A stretch of 64,000 bases of DNA from Herbidospora daliensis (GCF_001570585.1 NZ_BBXF01000009.1:1-64000), one strand, 5' to 3'; counted from the first letter of the stretch, positions 34,910 to 43,794 are shown. Numbers and translations: made by a program. The notes: generated from the letters alone by a model not told the origin.

Positions 34910-35755
34910 GTGATGCTGCGTACGTCGGCGTCGCGCGTGCTGGACGACAACGATCGCGACGAGGTGCTCCAGATCCTCGACGCAGATCCGGTCGCCAACG
35001 TCTTCGTCGCCTCCCGGGTCAGGTCGGTCGGTCTGAGTCCCTCCCGGTTGGGCGGCCAGATGTGGGGGTTCGGCCCGCGCGGCGGGCTGACCTCCCTCTG
35101 TTACGCCGGCGCCAACCTGGTGCCGGTCAACGCCTCCCGCGAGGCCGTCCACGCCTTCGCCGACCGGGCCCGCAAGCAGGGCCGCCGCTGCTCCTCGATC
35201 GTCGGGCCCTCGGCCGCCGTGGAGCACCTGTGGGAAAGGCTGGAGCCCCATTGGGGCCCGGCGCGGGCGATCCGCTGGGCCCAGCCCGTCATGTCGATCA
35301 GCTCGGCCCCGCAGGTGGCGCCCGATCCGCTGGTCAGGCGGGTGCGGCCCGAGGAGTTCGGCACCGTCCTGCCCGCCTGCGTGGCGATGTTCACCGAAGA
35401 GGTCGGCGTCTCGCCCGACAACGGCGACGGCGGCGCGCTCTACCGGTCACGGGTGGCCGAGCTGATCCGCATCGGCCGCTCCTACGCCCGCATCGACGAG
35501 GGCCGGGTGGTCTTCAAGGCCGAGATCGGCGCGGTGACGCCGCAGGCCTGCCAGATCCAGGGCGTCTGGGTCGACCCTCTCTACCGGGGGCGGGGGCACG
35601 CCTCGTCGGGCATGGCGACGGTGGTCGAACAGGCCCTGAAGTACTTCGCCCCCGTGGTGACCCTCTACGTGAACGACTACAACGCACCCGCCCGAGCGGC
35701 CTACCGCCGGGTGGGTTTCCACGAGGTCGACACCTTCACCTCGGTGCTGTTCTGA
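34910..35755 (+). CDS. DUF4081-GNAT acetyltransferase
   Basis: A 281-aa protein with an N-terminal DUF4081 domain (~1-115) and a C-terminal GNAT fold. The latter has the acetyl-CoA-binding motif VWVDPLYRGRGHASSGMATVV (Q/RxxGxG/A type) and the terminal NDYNAPARAAYRRVGF strand-helix. It is predicted to be an N-acetyltransferase of unknown substrate. Such genes commonly follow ispG in actinobacteria, as here. The start is GTG 34910 or ATG 34913. The 3' end overlaps the convergent DUF3037 gene by 20 bp. Confidence 0.88.
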   Translation: MMLRTSASRVLDDNDRDEVLQILDADPVANVFVASRVRSVGLSPSRLGGQMWGFGPRGGLTSLCYAGANLVPVNASREAVHAFADRARKQGRRCSSIVGPSAAVEHLWERLEPHWGPARAIRWAQPVMSISSAPQVAPDPLVRRVRPEEFGTVLPACVAMFTEEVGVSPDNGDGGALYRSRVAELIRIGRSYARIDEGRVVFKAEIGAVTPQACQIQGVWVDPLYRGRGHASSGMATVVEQALKYFAPVVTLYVNDYNAPARAAYRRVGFHEVDTFTSVLF

Positions 35756-36122
35756 CCAAGCGGTCGAGCAGCCGGTTCAGCGCGGCCTCCGGGTCTTCCG
35801 TGAGGCCCGCGTGGACCGGGCCGGTGCGGACGATGGTCGAGCGCGGGGCGGTCAGCCAGCGGAATCTGCTGCCCAGGGACTCCGCGTTCAAGGGCCCCTC
35901 CTCGGCTGAGCAGCTCAGTTCGTAGGCCATCAGGGAGTGCAGCACGCCGGGCAGGTTCGCCGACGGGCAGAGGGTCTGGAGCCTCGCGGCGTCGAGGTCG
36001 GTGCGGGCGCACAGGTAGTCGCGCGGCTGGCAGTAGACGATCACGCCGGCGTTGATCAGTTCGCCGCGCTCGATGTCCGGGACGACCTGGATCAGCGCGT
36101 ACTCGTAGACGTCGCGGGTCAT
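35736..36122 (-). CDS. DUF3037 protein
   Basis: A 128-aa cytosolic protein starting at ATG 36122, with DVYEYALIQVVPDIERGELINAGVIVYC, the hallmark beginning of DUF3037. It overlaps the stop of the HipA-like gene by 4 nt (ATGA), so the two are co-translated; this gene pair recurs widely in bacteria. The function of DUF3037 is unknown. Close coupling suggests it modulates or partners the kinase-like protein. Its 3' end overlaps the GNAT gene by 20 bp. Confidence 0.88.
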   Translation of the reverse strand: MTRDVYEYALIQVVPDIERGELINAGVIVYCQPRDYLCARTDLDAARLQTLCPSANLPGVLHSLMAYELSCSAEEGPLNAESLGSRFRWLTAPRSTIVRTGPVHAGLTEDPEAALNRLLDRLVRTAPR

Positions 36123-36877
36123 GAGCGCCAGAAGCCGCCGATCGTGTTGGTCCGCACGGGAGTCTTGGGTGCCGCGGTCAGGTCGGGATGCCAGGCGATC
36201 GAGGCGGCTCTCGTCAGCAGGTGGTCGACGTAGGCGTCGCGGGGGTCGTCGCCGAGCCAATCGCCGGGGACCTGGGAGACCGCGTGCCGCAGCAGGTCTT
36301 CGCTCACCGGGAGCGGGATCACCTCGGCCGCGAACCTCGTCATCACGTGGTCGCTCGCGTCGAAGGGGCGCAGCGGGTCGGCGCGCGGCCAGTTGTGGTG
36401 GAACCACAGGGCCGCGCCGTGGTCGATCAGCCAGATCGCGTCGTGCCAGACCAGCAGGTTGGGGTTGCGCCACGACCGGTCGACGTTGTGGATCAGGCCG
36501 TCGAACCAGATCAGCTTCCCGGCGAACTCCGGGTCGGGGTTCCAGACCGGCGGGTCGAAGCCCAGCGCGCCCGGCAGGAAGTCGATGGCCAGGTTGTCGC
36601 CCGCGCTGGCGTTCAGCAGATCCTGGATCTCCTCGTCGGGTTCGCGGCGGCCCAGCTGCGGGTCGAGGTCGATCACCTTCAGGTCGGGGGTGGCGAAGCC
36701 GAGGCCCCGGGCCAGCTCGGCGCAGATCACCTCGGCGACCAGCACCCGGCGGCCCTGCCCGGCGCCCCGGAACTTGACGACGTGGGTGCCGAGGTCGTCG
36801 GCCTCCATCACGCCGGGGAGCGAGCCGCCCTCGCGCAGCGGCGTGACGTAACGCGTCGCCGTGATCCGTTCCAGCAC
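36119..36877 (-). CDS. HipA-like kinase-fold protein
   Basis: A 252-aa HipA-family protein, shorter than full HipA (~440 aa) and lacking the N-terminal HipA_N domain. Kinase-fold elements are visible: a nucleotide-binding strand THVVKFRGAG with the Lys, a catalytic-loop-like WFDGLIHNVDRSWRNPNLL (Asp and Asn) and a metal-binding WLIDHGAAL. HipA kinases phosphorylate cytosolic substrates such as GltX; whether this family does is not known. No HipB-type HTH antitoxin is adjacent; DUF3037 takes that place. Start GTG 36877. Confidence 0.85.
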   Translation of the reverse strand: MLERITATRYVTPLREGGSLPGVMEADDLGTHVVKFRGAGQGRRVLVAEVICAELARGLGFATPDLKVIDLDPQLGRREPDEEIQDLLNASAGDNLAIDFLPGALGFDPPVWNPDPEFAGKLIWFDGLIHNVDRSWRNPNLLVWHDAIWLIDHGAALWFHHNWPRADPLRPFDASDHVMTRFAAEVIPLPVSEDLLRHAVSQVPGDWLGDDPRDAYVDHLLTRAASIAWHPDLTAAPKTPVRTNTIGGFWRS

Positions 36878-36971
36878 GCCGGACAGGTTACCCGGCTGGG
36901 CGAGGGGTGGTGCGCCGGGCCGCTCGTGGGGGAGCCGATCGGCCCGGCGGCAGCACCTGCCCGTGAGGCGG

Positions 36972-38288
36972 TCAGCGGTCGTGGGCGGGGATCCACCACA
37001 TCCGGCCGTCGGACACCTCGTGGTAAACGTCGAGCAGGTCGCAGCCGGTCACCTTGCTGCGTGACTCGGCCGCGGCCCAGGCATAGACCCCCCTGGCCAT
37101 GGCCCCGGGCTCCTGCTGGACGCGGAGGGCGTACACCCTCGCCCTTATCTCATGGATCTTGTGGTCGTCGGGCTCCGCCTGGACGGCGAGCTCGGCCAGC
37201 TGGCAGGCCAGCCGAAGGTCGCCCTCCGCCGCGGCGACCACCGCGCGCCCCGCCACGGTTCCGGCGCCCGCCGCCAGGTCGGCGATGGCTCTGGCGAAGA
37301 CGGCGTCCGGGGCGGGCTTGAGGCTCGCCGGGTTGCCGTCGTGCCAGCCGCCGTGCAGGCGCCAGATGTTGCGCACGATGAACTCGGGCTCGTCGTAGTA
37401 GGGCTGCAGGTAAGGGCGCTGCGACAACTCCAGCGGTGGCTTCACGGTGTGCAGGATCTCGTCGAGGCGCGCCCCCGCGTTCATCAGGTCGAGCGTCTGC
37501 TCGACCAGACTGTCGAGGTAGTCGGCCGTGTCGATCAGGGCCCGGCGCACCCGCATCGCGCCGGTGATCGGCAGGCCGTGGCCGGGCAGCAGGATCTCCG
37601 CGTCGAGCGTGGCCATCGTCCGCAGCGCGACCGCCCACTCGTCGGGGTAGCGCTGCACCCGCTGCGGATTCCCGGCGCTGGGGGTCACCCAGACGAACAG
37701 GTCGCCGGTCAGCAGGATGTTGCGTTCGGGGATGTGCGCCCACGTCGCGTCGTCGGTCTCGCCGCGCGCGTGGTGGAGCTCGAAGGTGACGTCCCCGAGC
37801 GTCAGGGTGAACCGGTCCTGGTAGGTCAGGTCGGGCACCCGGTAGGTGGCCGGCCACTGCATCTGCCCGAACCCGAACTGCCGCTGGTTGATGACCGAGT
37901 TGTAGCCGGCGGTGCGGGCGTACCGGGCGAACCGGTTCGCCACGCCCTCATGCGCGACGACGATGGGCCGCGTCCCATCTTCGTCGTCGAAGCACTCCAT
38001 TCCCCCCACATGGTCGAAGTGCCCATGAGAGAACACGGCGTAGCGAACCGGTTCCTCCGACCAGGCCCGGATGGCCTGGTGCATCGCCGGGGCGTCGATG
38101 GCGTTGCCCGTGTCGAACAGCGCCAGCCCCGCCTCCCCCTTGACGGCGTACACGTTGCCGAAGGCCGGCCACATGGCGACGCCCTCGGTGACCTCCTGCA
38201 CGCCGTCGGCCCGGAGCTCGGCGAGCGGCACCTCGTGTGCCCGCACCGCTCCGCGCCACACCTTGTCGGCGTACTCCAGGATCCCCAT
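36972..38288 (-). CDS. MBL-fold hydrolase with alkyl-sulfatase-type dimerisation domain
   Basis: A 438-aa metallo-beta-lactamase-fold enzyme. The Zn motif HxHxDH is seen as FSHGHFDHVGGMEC, with further ligands in HHARGETDD, LTGDLF and LPGHG. The C-terminal half carries a helical alkyl-sulfatase (BDS1/SdsA1-like) dimerisation region (DEPEFIVRNIWRLHGGWHDGNPASL) and an SCP2-like end is absent. It probably hydrolyses a sulfate, phosphate or thioester of a lipophilic compound. There is no signal peptide. It lies downstream of a LuxR-type regulator on the same strand, with a 16-bp palindrome 36 nt before its ATG. Confidence 0.85.
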   Translation of the reverse strand: MGILEYADKVWRGAVRAHEVPLAELRADGVQEVTEGVAMWPAFGNVYAVKGEAGLALFDTGNAIDAPAMHQAIRAWSEEPVRYAVFSHGHFDHVGGMECFDDEDGTRPIVVAHEGVANRFARYARTAGYNSVINQRQFGFGQMQWPATYRVPDLTYQDRFTLTLGDVTFELHHARGETDDATWAHIPERNILLTGDLFVWVTPSAGNPQRVQRYPDEWAVALRTMATLDAEILLPGHGLPITGAMRVRRALIDTADYLDSLVEQTLDLMNAGARLDEILHTVKPPLELSQRPYLQPYYDEPEFIVRNIWRLHGGWHDGNPASLKPAPDAVFARAIADLAAGAGTVAGRAVVAAAEGDLRLACQLAELAVQAEPDDHKIHEIRARVYALRVQQEPGAMARGVYAWAAAESRSKVTGCDLLDVYHEVSDGRMWWIPAHDR

Positions 38289-38324
38289 GGAGCCGATGGT
38301 GCCGTGCTGGCTTCGTTTGTCGCA

Positions 38325-38340
38325 GTAGGGAGCTCCCTAC
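38325..38340. promoter_or_regulatory. 16-bp perfect palindrome between LuxR and MBL genes
   Basis: GTAGGGAGCTCCCTAC is fully self-complementary. It overlaps the stop codon of the LuxR-type gene (38337-38339) and lies just upstream of the MBL-fold gene start (38288). It could be an operator or a small hairpin limiting read-through. Confidence 0.5.
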
Positions 38341-40964
38341 AGCTCGCCGCGCTCCACCGCGAGGGCCACTTCGAGGCGGGAGCGCAGACCCGTCTTCGCG
38401 TAGACGCGGCTCAGGTAGACCTCGACCGTCTTGCGGCTGTAGTGCAGCTCGTCGGCGATCTGCGGGTTCGACCGGCCCTCGGCGACCAGCTCGATGACGC
38501 GGCGTTCGGCCGGGGTGAGGGTGGCCGAGGGCGCGGGGGCGATGCCGGCCTCGCGCATGTGCTGGAGGGTGCGGTCGCGCCACGGGACCGCGCCGAGCGA
38601 GGTGAAGATGGTGTGCGCCTTGGCGAGCTGCGCCGGGTCGGCGTACAGACCGAGCATGAGACGGGCGCGGGCCTCCTCGTAGGGGAGGCCGCGCGCCTTG
38701 TCCAGCGCGGCGTGGGCGCGGTCGGCGTCGCCGAACGCCCACGCCATGGCCAGGTCGGCGGCCACCTTGGTACGCGGGGTGCCGTTGCGGGCCGACTCGT
38801 CGAGCCGCTCGGCGGCCGGCCGCGCGCCCACGGTCTCGCCGGTGATGGCGTGCCAGATCACCTCCACCGCCAGCACCCGGTGCAGCACCTCGGGCACCCC
38901 GGTCGCCTTGGCCAGCTCGATCGAGCGCCACGACGCCGCGCGGTCGCCGGTGCCGAGGAACAGGCGCGCGTTGTACATGTGCCGCAGGCCCGTCTGGGTC
39001 GCGCTCGCCGGCGGCGGGTCGGCCAGGATCGCCCGCGCCTCGTCGTAGCGGCCCTGGTCGAGCAGGATGTCGGCCTCGACGTTGCGCAGCAGCGCGTGGT
39101 TCTCCAGCAGGCCCGCCTCGGTCAGCGGCCCGGCCGAGACGCGGATGTCGGCCAGCGCCTTCTCCCACTCGCCGCTCAGCCGGCGGACCACGGCCGTGGT
39201 GCGGGCGTTCTGCCCGGCGATGTCGTGCCAGCCGAGGCCGCGGTGGATGTTCTCGGCCTCCTCCAGCAGCTTCAGCGGACGGGTCAGCTCGCCGCCCGTC
39301 GCCAGCACGTGGGCGGCCGACTCCAGCGCGGCCAGCCGCGCGCCGGGCGGCATCGCGGCCGCGAACGTCAGCAGGAACGACACCGCCCGCTCGGTCTGCG
39401 GCCAGTCGCCCTCGACCAGCGCCCACATGGCCAGCGCCCCGGCCGTGATGACGCGATCCTCCGGCGGGCAGCTCGGCAGGCCCGCCCAGGCCAGGCGCGC
39501 GGCGTCGTCGGGCGGGCGGCGCAGCTCGCCGAGCAGCAGCGCCCGCTGGGCCAGCATCGCGGTCGGGTCGTCGGCGCGGGGGAGCTGCCGGGCCAGGATC
39601 GCGAGGGCGACGTCGTACCAGCCCATCGCGTGGGCGGCGCCGACGGCCACGTAGGAGGTGCGGGTGTGGCGGCGGCCCGGCGGCAGCAGCGCCAGCGCCC
39701 GCTGCGCCGAGTTGAGCGCCAGGGCCGGGCGGGAGCCCTTCCAGTACGACAGCGCCTGTAACGCCATCAGCTCGCCCTTGTGCTCGGTGATCTCGGCGGC
39801 CCGGCCGTACCAGTGGGCGGCCGACAGCGGGGCGGTCCAGCGGGTCACCTCGGCGGCCCGCAGCATCGCCGTCCGCGCCTCGTCGGGGGAGCCGCCCTCG
39901 GCCATGTGGGTGGCCCATTCGAGCACCCGGCGGGCGCCGCTGAGGCCCTGCCGCTGGAGCATCGCGGCGATGCGGGCGTGCAGGCGGCGGCGTTCGCCCG
40001 CGTTGAGGTCGGTGTGCAGCGCCTCGGCCACCAGCGGGTGGGCGAAGGCGTAGCCGTCGCCGGTGTCGACCAGCACCTCGTCGCGCACCAGCGCGACCAG
40101 CGCGCGTTCGGCGGCGCGTTTGTCGAGGCCGGCGAGCTCGGCGACCTCCTCCAGGGTGCCCGGCGTGTCGATCGCGGTGGTGTCGCGGGTGCGGCCCAGC
40201 GTGGCCAGCACCCGCGCCAGGTCGCGGCCGGCCTTGTCGCGCTGGAAGATGCGGCTCAGGATCGCGCCGCGGCGGGCGCCCGGGTCGGGGGAGCGCACCG
40301 CCCCGCCCTGGACGAGCGCGAGCACCGCCTCCTGAACGAACCACGGGTTGCCCTGGCTCTCGGCCAGCACCCGGTCGAGCATGCTGTCGCTCGGCGCCCG
40401 GTCGAGCAGCGAGGTGATCAGGTTCCTGACCTCGGCCCGCGAGAGGGGGTCGAGGCGTATCGACAGGTCGACCTCCAGCGACGGCGGCCGCCGCGCGGTC
40501 ACCACGATCGCCAGCCCCGGGCAGCTGCGCGGCAGCGTCTTGAGCAGCCGCAGGGTGTCGGCGTCGGCGTGGTGGACGTCGTCGACGGCGAGCAGGGTGC
40601 GGCCCGGCAGGGCGGCGATCAGCTGCGCGGCCAGCGCTCCCGGCGAGGCCACCGGATGGCCAGACTGGTGCCCCAGCGCGGCGCGGTCGATGGCGTCGTA
40701 CAGCTCCCACAACCGCTGCTGCGCCTTCGGTTCGCGGCCGAGCGACTCCAGGGCGTCGACGAGCGGCGCGTAGGCCAGGCCCTCGTCGAGCTCGCGGGCC
40801 CGTCCTCTGAGCACGCGGAAGCCCGCCGCCTGGGAGGTCAGCTCACCCAGCAAGTGGGTTTTGCCGAGCCCCGCGGCACCCGTGATCAGGATGGTGCGCG
40901 GCGTTTCCCGCAGAGCCGATTCCAGCTCACGCAGGAGCTGGGCACGGCCGAGGCCCCTGTTGAC
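38337..40964 (-). CDS. Large ATP-binding LuxR-family (LAL) regulator; start codon uncertain
   Basis: An ~875-aa regulator. An N-terminal AAA/NTPase region has Walker A GAAGLGKT and Walker B TLLAVDDVHHAD. A long TPR-like helical middle follows (~300-770), and a C-terminal LuxR HTH begins at LTPAERRVIELVAEGRSNPQIADELHYSRKTVEVY. LAL proteins activate transcription in response to a ligand or ATP state. No ATG, GTG or TTG occurs in frame between the upstream stop (40971-40973) and TTG 40853, which lies just after Walker A. The frame from GTC 40964, 9 nt after AAGGGGG, gives the expected N-terminus, so the start may be mutated or non-standard. It probably regulates the MBL gene downstream. Confidence 0.85.
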   Translation of the reverse strand, partial: VNRGLGRAQLLRELESALRETPRTILITGAAGLGKTHLLGELTSQAAGFRVLRGRARELDEGLAYAPLVDALESLGREPKAQQRLWELYDAIDRAALGHQSGHPVASPGALAAQLIAALPGRTLLAVDDVHHADADTLRLLKTLPRSCPGLAIVVTARRPPSLEVDLSIRLDPLSRAEVRNLITSLLDRAPSDSMLDRVLAESQGNPWFVQEAVLALVQGGAVRSPDPGARRGAILSRIFQRDKAGRDLARVLATLGRTRDTTAIDTPGTLEEVAELAGLDKRAAERALVALVRDEVLVDTGDGYAFAHPLVAEALHTDLNAGERRRLHARIAAMLQRQGLSGARRVLEWATHMAEGGSPDEARTAMLRAAEVTRWTAPLSAAHWYGRAAEITEHKGELMALQALSYWKGSRPALALNSAQRALALLPPGRRHTRTSYVAVGAAHAMGWYDVALAILARQLPRADDPTAMLAQRALLLGELRRPPDDAARLAWAGLPSCPPEDRVITAGALAMWALVEGDWPQTERAVSFLLTFAAAMPPGARLAALESAAHVLATGGELTRPLKLLEEAENIHRGLGWHDIAGQNARTTAVVRRLSGEWEKALADIRVSAGPLTEAGLLENHALLRNVEADILLDQGRYDEARAILADPPPASATQTGLRHMYNARLFLGTGDRAASWRSIELAKATGVPEVLHRVLAVEVIWHAITGETVGARPAAERLDESARNGTPRTKVAADLAMAWAFGDADRAHAALDKARGLPYEEARARLMLGLYADPAQLAKAHTIFTSLGAVPWRDRTLQHMREAGIAPAPSATLTPAERRVIELVAEGRSNPQIADELHYSRKTVEVYLSRVYAKTGLRSRLEVALAVERGEL

Positions 40965-41144
40965 GGGACGTCACCCCCTTCACGTGCGTCACAGAGCTGA
41001 CGCGGTGATCCGGTTGAACGTTCACCCGATGTGTGCAGAAATCGTAGATTGCCACGGCGGTCGTGACCAGACCGGCGGCCTCACCGTCAGATTCGGCGAT
41101 TAGTGACATGGCGGTCGGGTGCGCCGGAACGTACATAACAGATC

Positions 41145-42023
41145 GTGGCTTACACCGATGAGCAGCTCGGCCTGGCCGCCCAGGTGAGGGCCGCCCTCCT
41201 GGCGCCGCCCGCCGACGCGCGGCTGCCCGGCTGGGACGCGCTCGCCGCGACCGGATTCCTCGGGTGTTTGGTATCGCCGGCGTCCGGCGGGCTCGGCCTG
41301 CGGTTCGCCGACACGGTGCCCGCGTTCGCCGAGACCGGCCGCGCCGCGCTGCCCGGCCCGCTGGTGGAGACGTGCGTGCTCGGCGCGCTGCTGCTGCCGG
41401 AGCGGTTCCACGGCCCGCTCGCCCGCGGCGAGCTGCGGGTCTCGGCCCGCATCGGAGACGCCGTGTACGCCCCCGACGCCGACGCCGCCGGCCTGCTCGT
41501 GGTGGAACGGCCCGGCGGGGTCCTGGAGGCCCTCCCGCCCGCCTCGGTCCGGCTGACGCCCCGCCCCGGCCTCGACCCGGCCCGCCGCCTGTTCAGCGTG
41601 GCGACGGAGCGTCCCGGCCTGCCCCTGGGCACCCGGGTGTCGGCCCTGCCGGCCCTGCGGATCGCGACCGTCGCGGTGGCCGCCCAGCTCGTCGGCCTGG
41701 CCCGGCACCTGTGCGCGGTCGCGGACCTGCCGCCCGGCGCGGCCGACTGCGCGGGCTCTCTGGTGTACGACGCCGCGATCGTCGCCGGCGACCACGAGTC
41801 GCGGGCCGAAGGGGAGGTCGTGCGCGCGGTGAGCGCGGCCAAGGCCGCCGCCGGGGAGGCCGCCGCGGAGGCGGCCCACGCGATCCTGCGGCACGGATCG
41901 CGCGGGCACGACCTCTGGGTGGCACGGGTGTGGTCGCTCGGGTCGGCGTACGGAGACACCGGTCTGCACCGGGCGCGGCTCAGAGCGGCGCGCCTGGGGA
42001 TCCCGGAGCTCTACCGCCGGTGA
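41145..42023 (+). CDS. Acyl-CoA dehydrogenase-like protein (short, divergent)
   Basis: A 292-aa protein with an ACAD-like beginning (LAAQVRAALL…LPGWDALAATGFLGCLVSPASGGLGLRFAD) and a helical C-terminal domain. At ~290 residues it is about 90 shorter than normal acyl-CoA dehydrogenases. I do not see the usual catalytic Glu or a clear FAD motif in the C-terminal part, so it may be a non-catalytic partner of a heteromeric dehydrogenase as found in steroid catabolism. No companion subunit lies nearby. GTG 41145 start. The 3' end overlaps the convergent CHAP gene by 13 bp. Confidence 0.75.
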   Translation: MAYTDEQLGLAAQVRAALLAPPADARLPGWDALAATGFLGCLVSPASGGLGLRFADTVPAFAETGRAALPGPLVETCVLGALLLPERFHGPLARGELRVSARIGDAVYAPDADAAGLLVVERPGGVLEALPPASVRLTPRPGLDPARRLFSVATERPGLPLGTRVSALPALRIATVAVAAQLVGLARHLCAVADLPPGAADCAGSLVYDAAIVAGDHESRAEGEVVRAVSAAKAAAGEAAAEAAHAILRHGSRGHDLWVARVWSLGSAYGDTGLHRARLRAARLGIPELYRR

Positions 42024-43681
42024 CGGCCCCGGTAGTCCTTCGACGCCGAGGGCGCCGGGCGCCGGTGGCTGGCCAGGAAGGCCAGCGCCAGGAGCACCAC
42101 CAGCAACGGCGCCACGAGCCCCTGCGCGCTCAGCGCGTGCGGGACCGAGGAGGGCGCCGGCCGGCTCGCGGCCACCGGGAGGGTGCTGATCTCCGGAGCC
42201 GGTGAGACGTGCACGAGCGGCGACTCCGCCGCCATCTCCTTGAGCAGGATCACCTTGGGCGTGGGCCCACGGGGCGCCTCAGAGGCGGTCTGGGCCTCTT
42301 CGGCGGTGTCGGCCCAGACGAGCGGACCACGGTCCGGACAACCGTTCTCGTCGCTTCCGGTACACCCGCCGGGACCGACGTCGGCAAGGGAGCCGGAGTC
42401 GGACGAGATCCCAGGAGTGACGTCGGCGCCGATGCCCGACCAGACGTGATGCGATCCGGGACTGGACCAGGTGTCCGACCCGATGCCCGACCTGAACCCG
42501 TTCCCGTCCTCGGAACCGCCACCGAGCCTGGTGTCGGGCCGGGGACCGATCTCGATCCTGGGCAGCCCATGCGGTCGGGCCCCACTCTCGGCCCCGTCGC
42601 GGTCAGGCCCGCGGCCGAAGCCCGCACTGGTGTCGGATCCATCGTGGGTGCCCGCGCCGGTCCGGCTTCCGCTTTCGGCGTCCGATCCGGTGTGGGTCCC
42701 GGTCTTGCCGTCCGTTCCGGCGTCGGTACCCGGGCCGGTGCGGCTCCCGGTCTCGGCGTCGGATCCGGCGTCGCTCCCGGGGCCGGTGCCCGTGCCGGCG
42801 TGAGTTCCGGTTCGGGCGTCGGAGTCGGCGTCGCTTTCGGGACTGGTGCCTGCGGTGGTGTCAGGTCCGTCGCCGCCATCCGATCCGGTGTCGTTACGCG
42901 AACCGGTATGGGTTCCGGTTCGGTCTTCGGAGTCGGTGACCGAGCCAGGGCCGGTCTTCGTGCCGTTGTCAGATCCGGACTCGGTGTCCGTGCCGGTGCC
43001 CGATGCAGGCCCGGATTCGGTGTCCGAACCCCTGCCGTGGCCGGGGCGGCCGTCGAAGCCGATGCCTGGTTTGTCCTCGAAGCCGCCGCCGGATCTGGTG
43101 TCCGGCCGGTCCCACGGGCGTGGGTGGGGGCCCATGCCGGGGCGGGTGCCGGTCTCGGTGTCCGAGTCGGTGTCGGTCGAGGTGTCGGTGCCGGTCTCCG
43201 GTGGGCCGGCGGTCTTCTCCAAGAGTTGTTCCGGGTAGCCGAACCCGACGACCGTCCCCTCGTCGTGGGTTCGTTCCTGGACCATGTTGCTGGTGTTGCC
43301 CTCGATCGAGGTGAACTGCGATCCGTTCACCTTCGTCACGAGTCCTACGTGATCGATACCGTCGACGCTTCCTCCGCCGTCCCAGTCGAAGAAGACGACC
43401 GCCCCCGGCTTTGCCTCGCGGCCCCAGGCCCCCTGCGCCTGAAACCACTCCGCGTGCGCGACGGTGTAGGAGAACTCTCCGAACCAGTCGCTGTAGCCGA
43501 GCTTGTTCGCCCCCCATGACAGGAACATGTCGCACCACGGCTGGTACGAGTAGTCAGCGTCGGTCTCGACGGCGTTGTACCAGTCCCCGAACTTGGTGTA
43601 GCCGCCGGATTGCTCTTGGTATCCGATCTCCTTCCTCAACAACGTGATGAGCTTCTGCATCTCTGGGGTCATATGTGACAT
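42011..43681 (-). CDS. CHAP-domain protein with giant disordered linker and C-terminal membrane anchor
   Basis: A 556-aa protein. The N-terminal CHAP domain (~1-150) has candidate catalytic Cys50 (YQPWCDMFLSWG), His111 (GIDHVGLV) and Glu127/Asn129 (SIEGNTS). CHAP enzymes are amidases or endopeptidases that cut peptidoglycan or peptides. Residues ~160-480 are a low-complexity Gly/Thr/Ser/Asp-rich linker, with TGTDTxxGS-like blocks and PDTRxGGGxED motifs. A single hydrophobic helix (GLVAPLLVVLLALAFLAS) near residue 540 is followed by a basic tail. No N-terminal signal peptide is seen. ATG 43681 is the start; ATG 43672 is an alternative. Confidence 0.85.
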   Translation of the reverse strand: MSHMTPEMQKLITLLRKEIGYQEQSGGYTKFGDWYNAVETDADYSYQPWCDMFLSWGANKLGYSDWFGEFSYTVAHAEWFQAQGAWGREAKPGAVVFFDWDGGGSVDGIDHVGLVTKVNGSQFTSIEGNTSNMVQERTHDEGTVVGFGYPEQLLEKTAGPPETGTDTSTDTDSDTETGTRPGMGPHPRPWDRPDTRSGGGFEDKPGIGFDGRPGHGRGSDTESGPASGTGTDTESGSDNGTKTGPGSVTDSEDRTGTHTGSRNDTGSDGGDGPDTTAGTSPESDADSDARTGTHAGTGTGPGSDAGSDAETGSRTGPGTDAGTDGKTGTHTGSDAESGSRTGAGTHDGSDTSAGFGRGPDRDGAESGARPHGLPRIEIGPRPDTRLGGGSEDGNGFRSGIGSDTWSSPGSHHVWSGIGADVTPGISSDSGSLADVGPGGCTGSDENGCPDRGPLVWADTAEEAQTASEAPRGPTPKVILLKEMAAESPLVHVSPAPEISTLPVAASRPAPSSVPHALSAQGLVAPLLVVLLALAFLASHRRPAPSASKDYRGRHRR

Positions 43682-43794
43682 CCATTACGCTTCGGGGTAA
43701 ACCTGCGTGAATGGGATGTTCAACGACCTTTAAGGTACAGGTCAACTCACTTTACTCAAACATGACCAAACGGAACATATAGGATCTTCCCAGG

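Noticed and set aside
35736-36473. Longer start for the DUF3037 protein
   Set aside because: The extra ~117 residues are Arg/Pro-rich antisense of nothing functional and overlap the HipA-like gene; ATG 36122 gives the family's usual N-terminus.
40927-41136. Small minus-strand gene upstream of the LAL regulator
   Set aside because: No ribosome site or recognisable domain; it overlaps the true N-terminal coding region of the regulator in another frame.
42209-43519. Plus-strand Val/Gly-rich frame opposite the CHAP linker
   Set aside because: It mirrors the low-complexity linker; the minus-strand frame carries the CHAP catalytic residues and a membrane helix.
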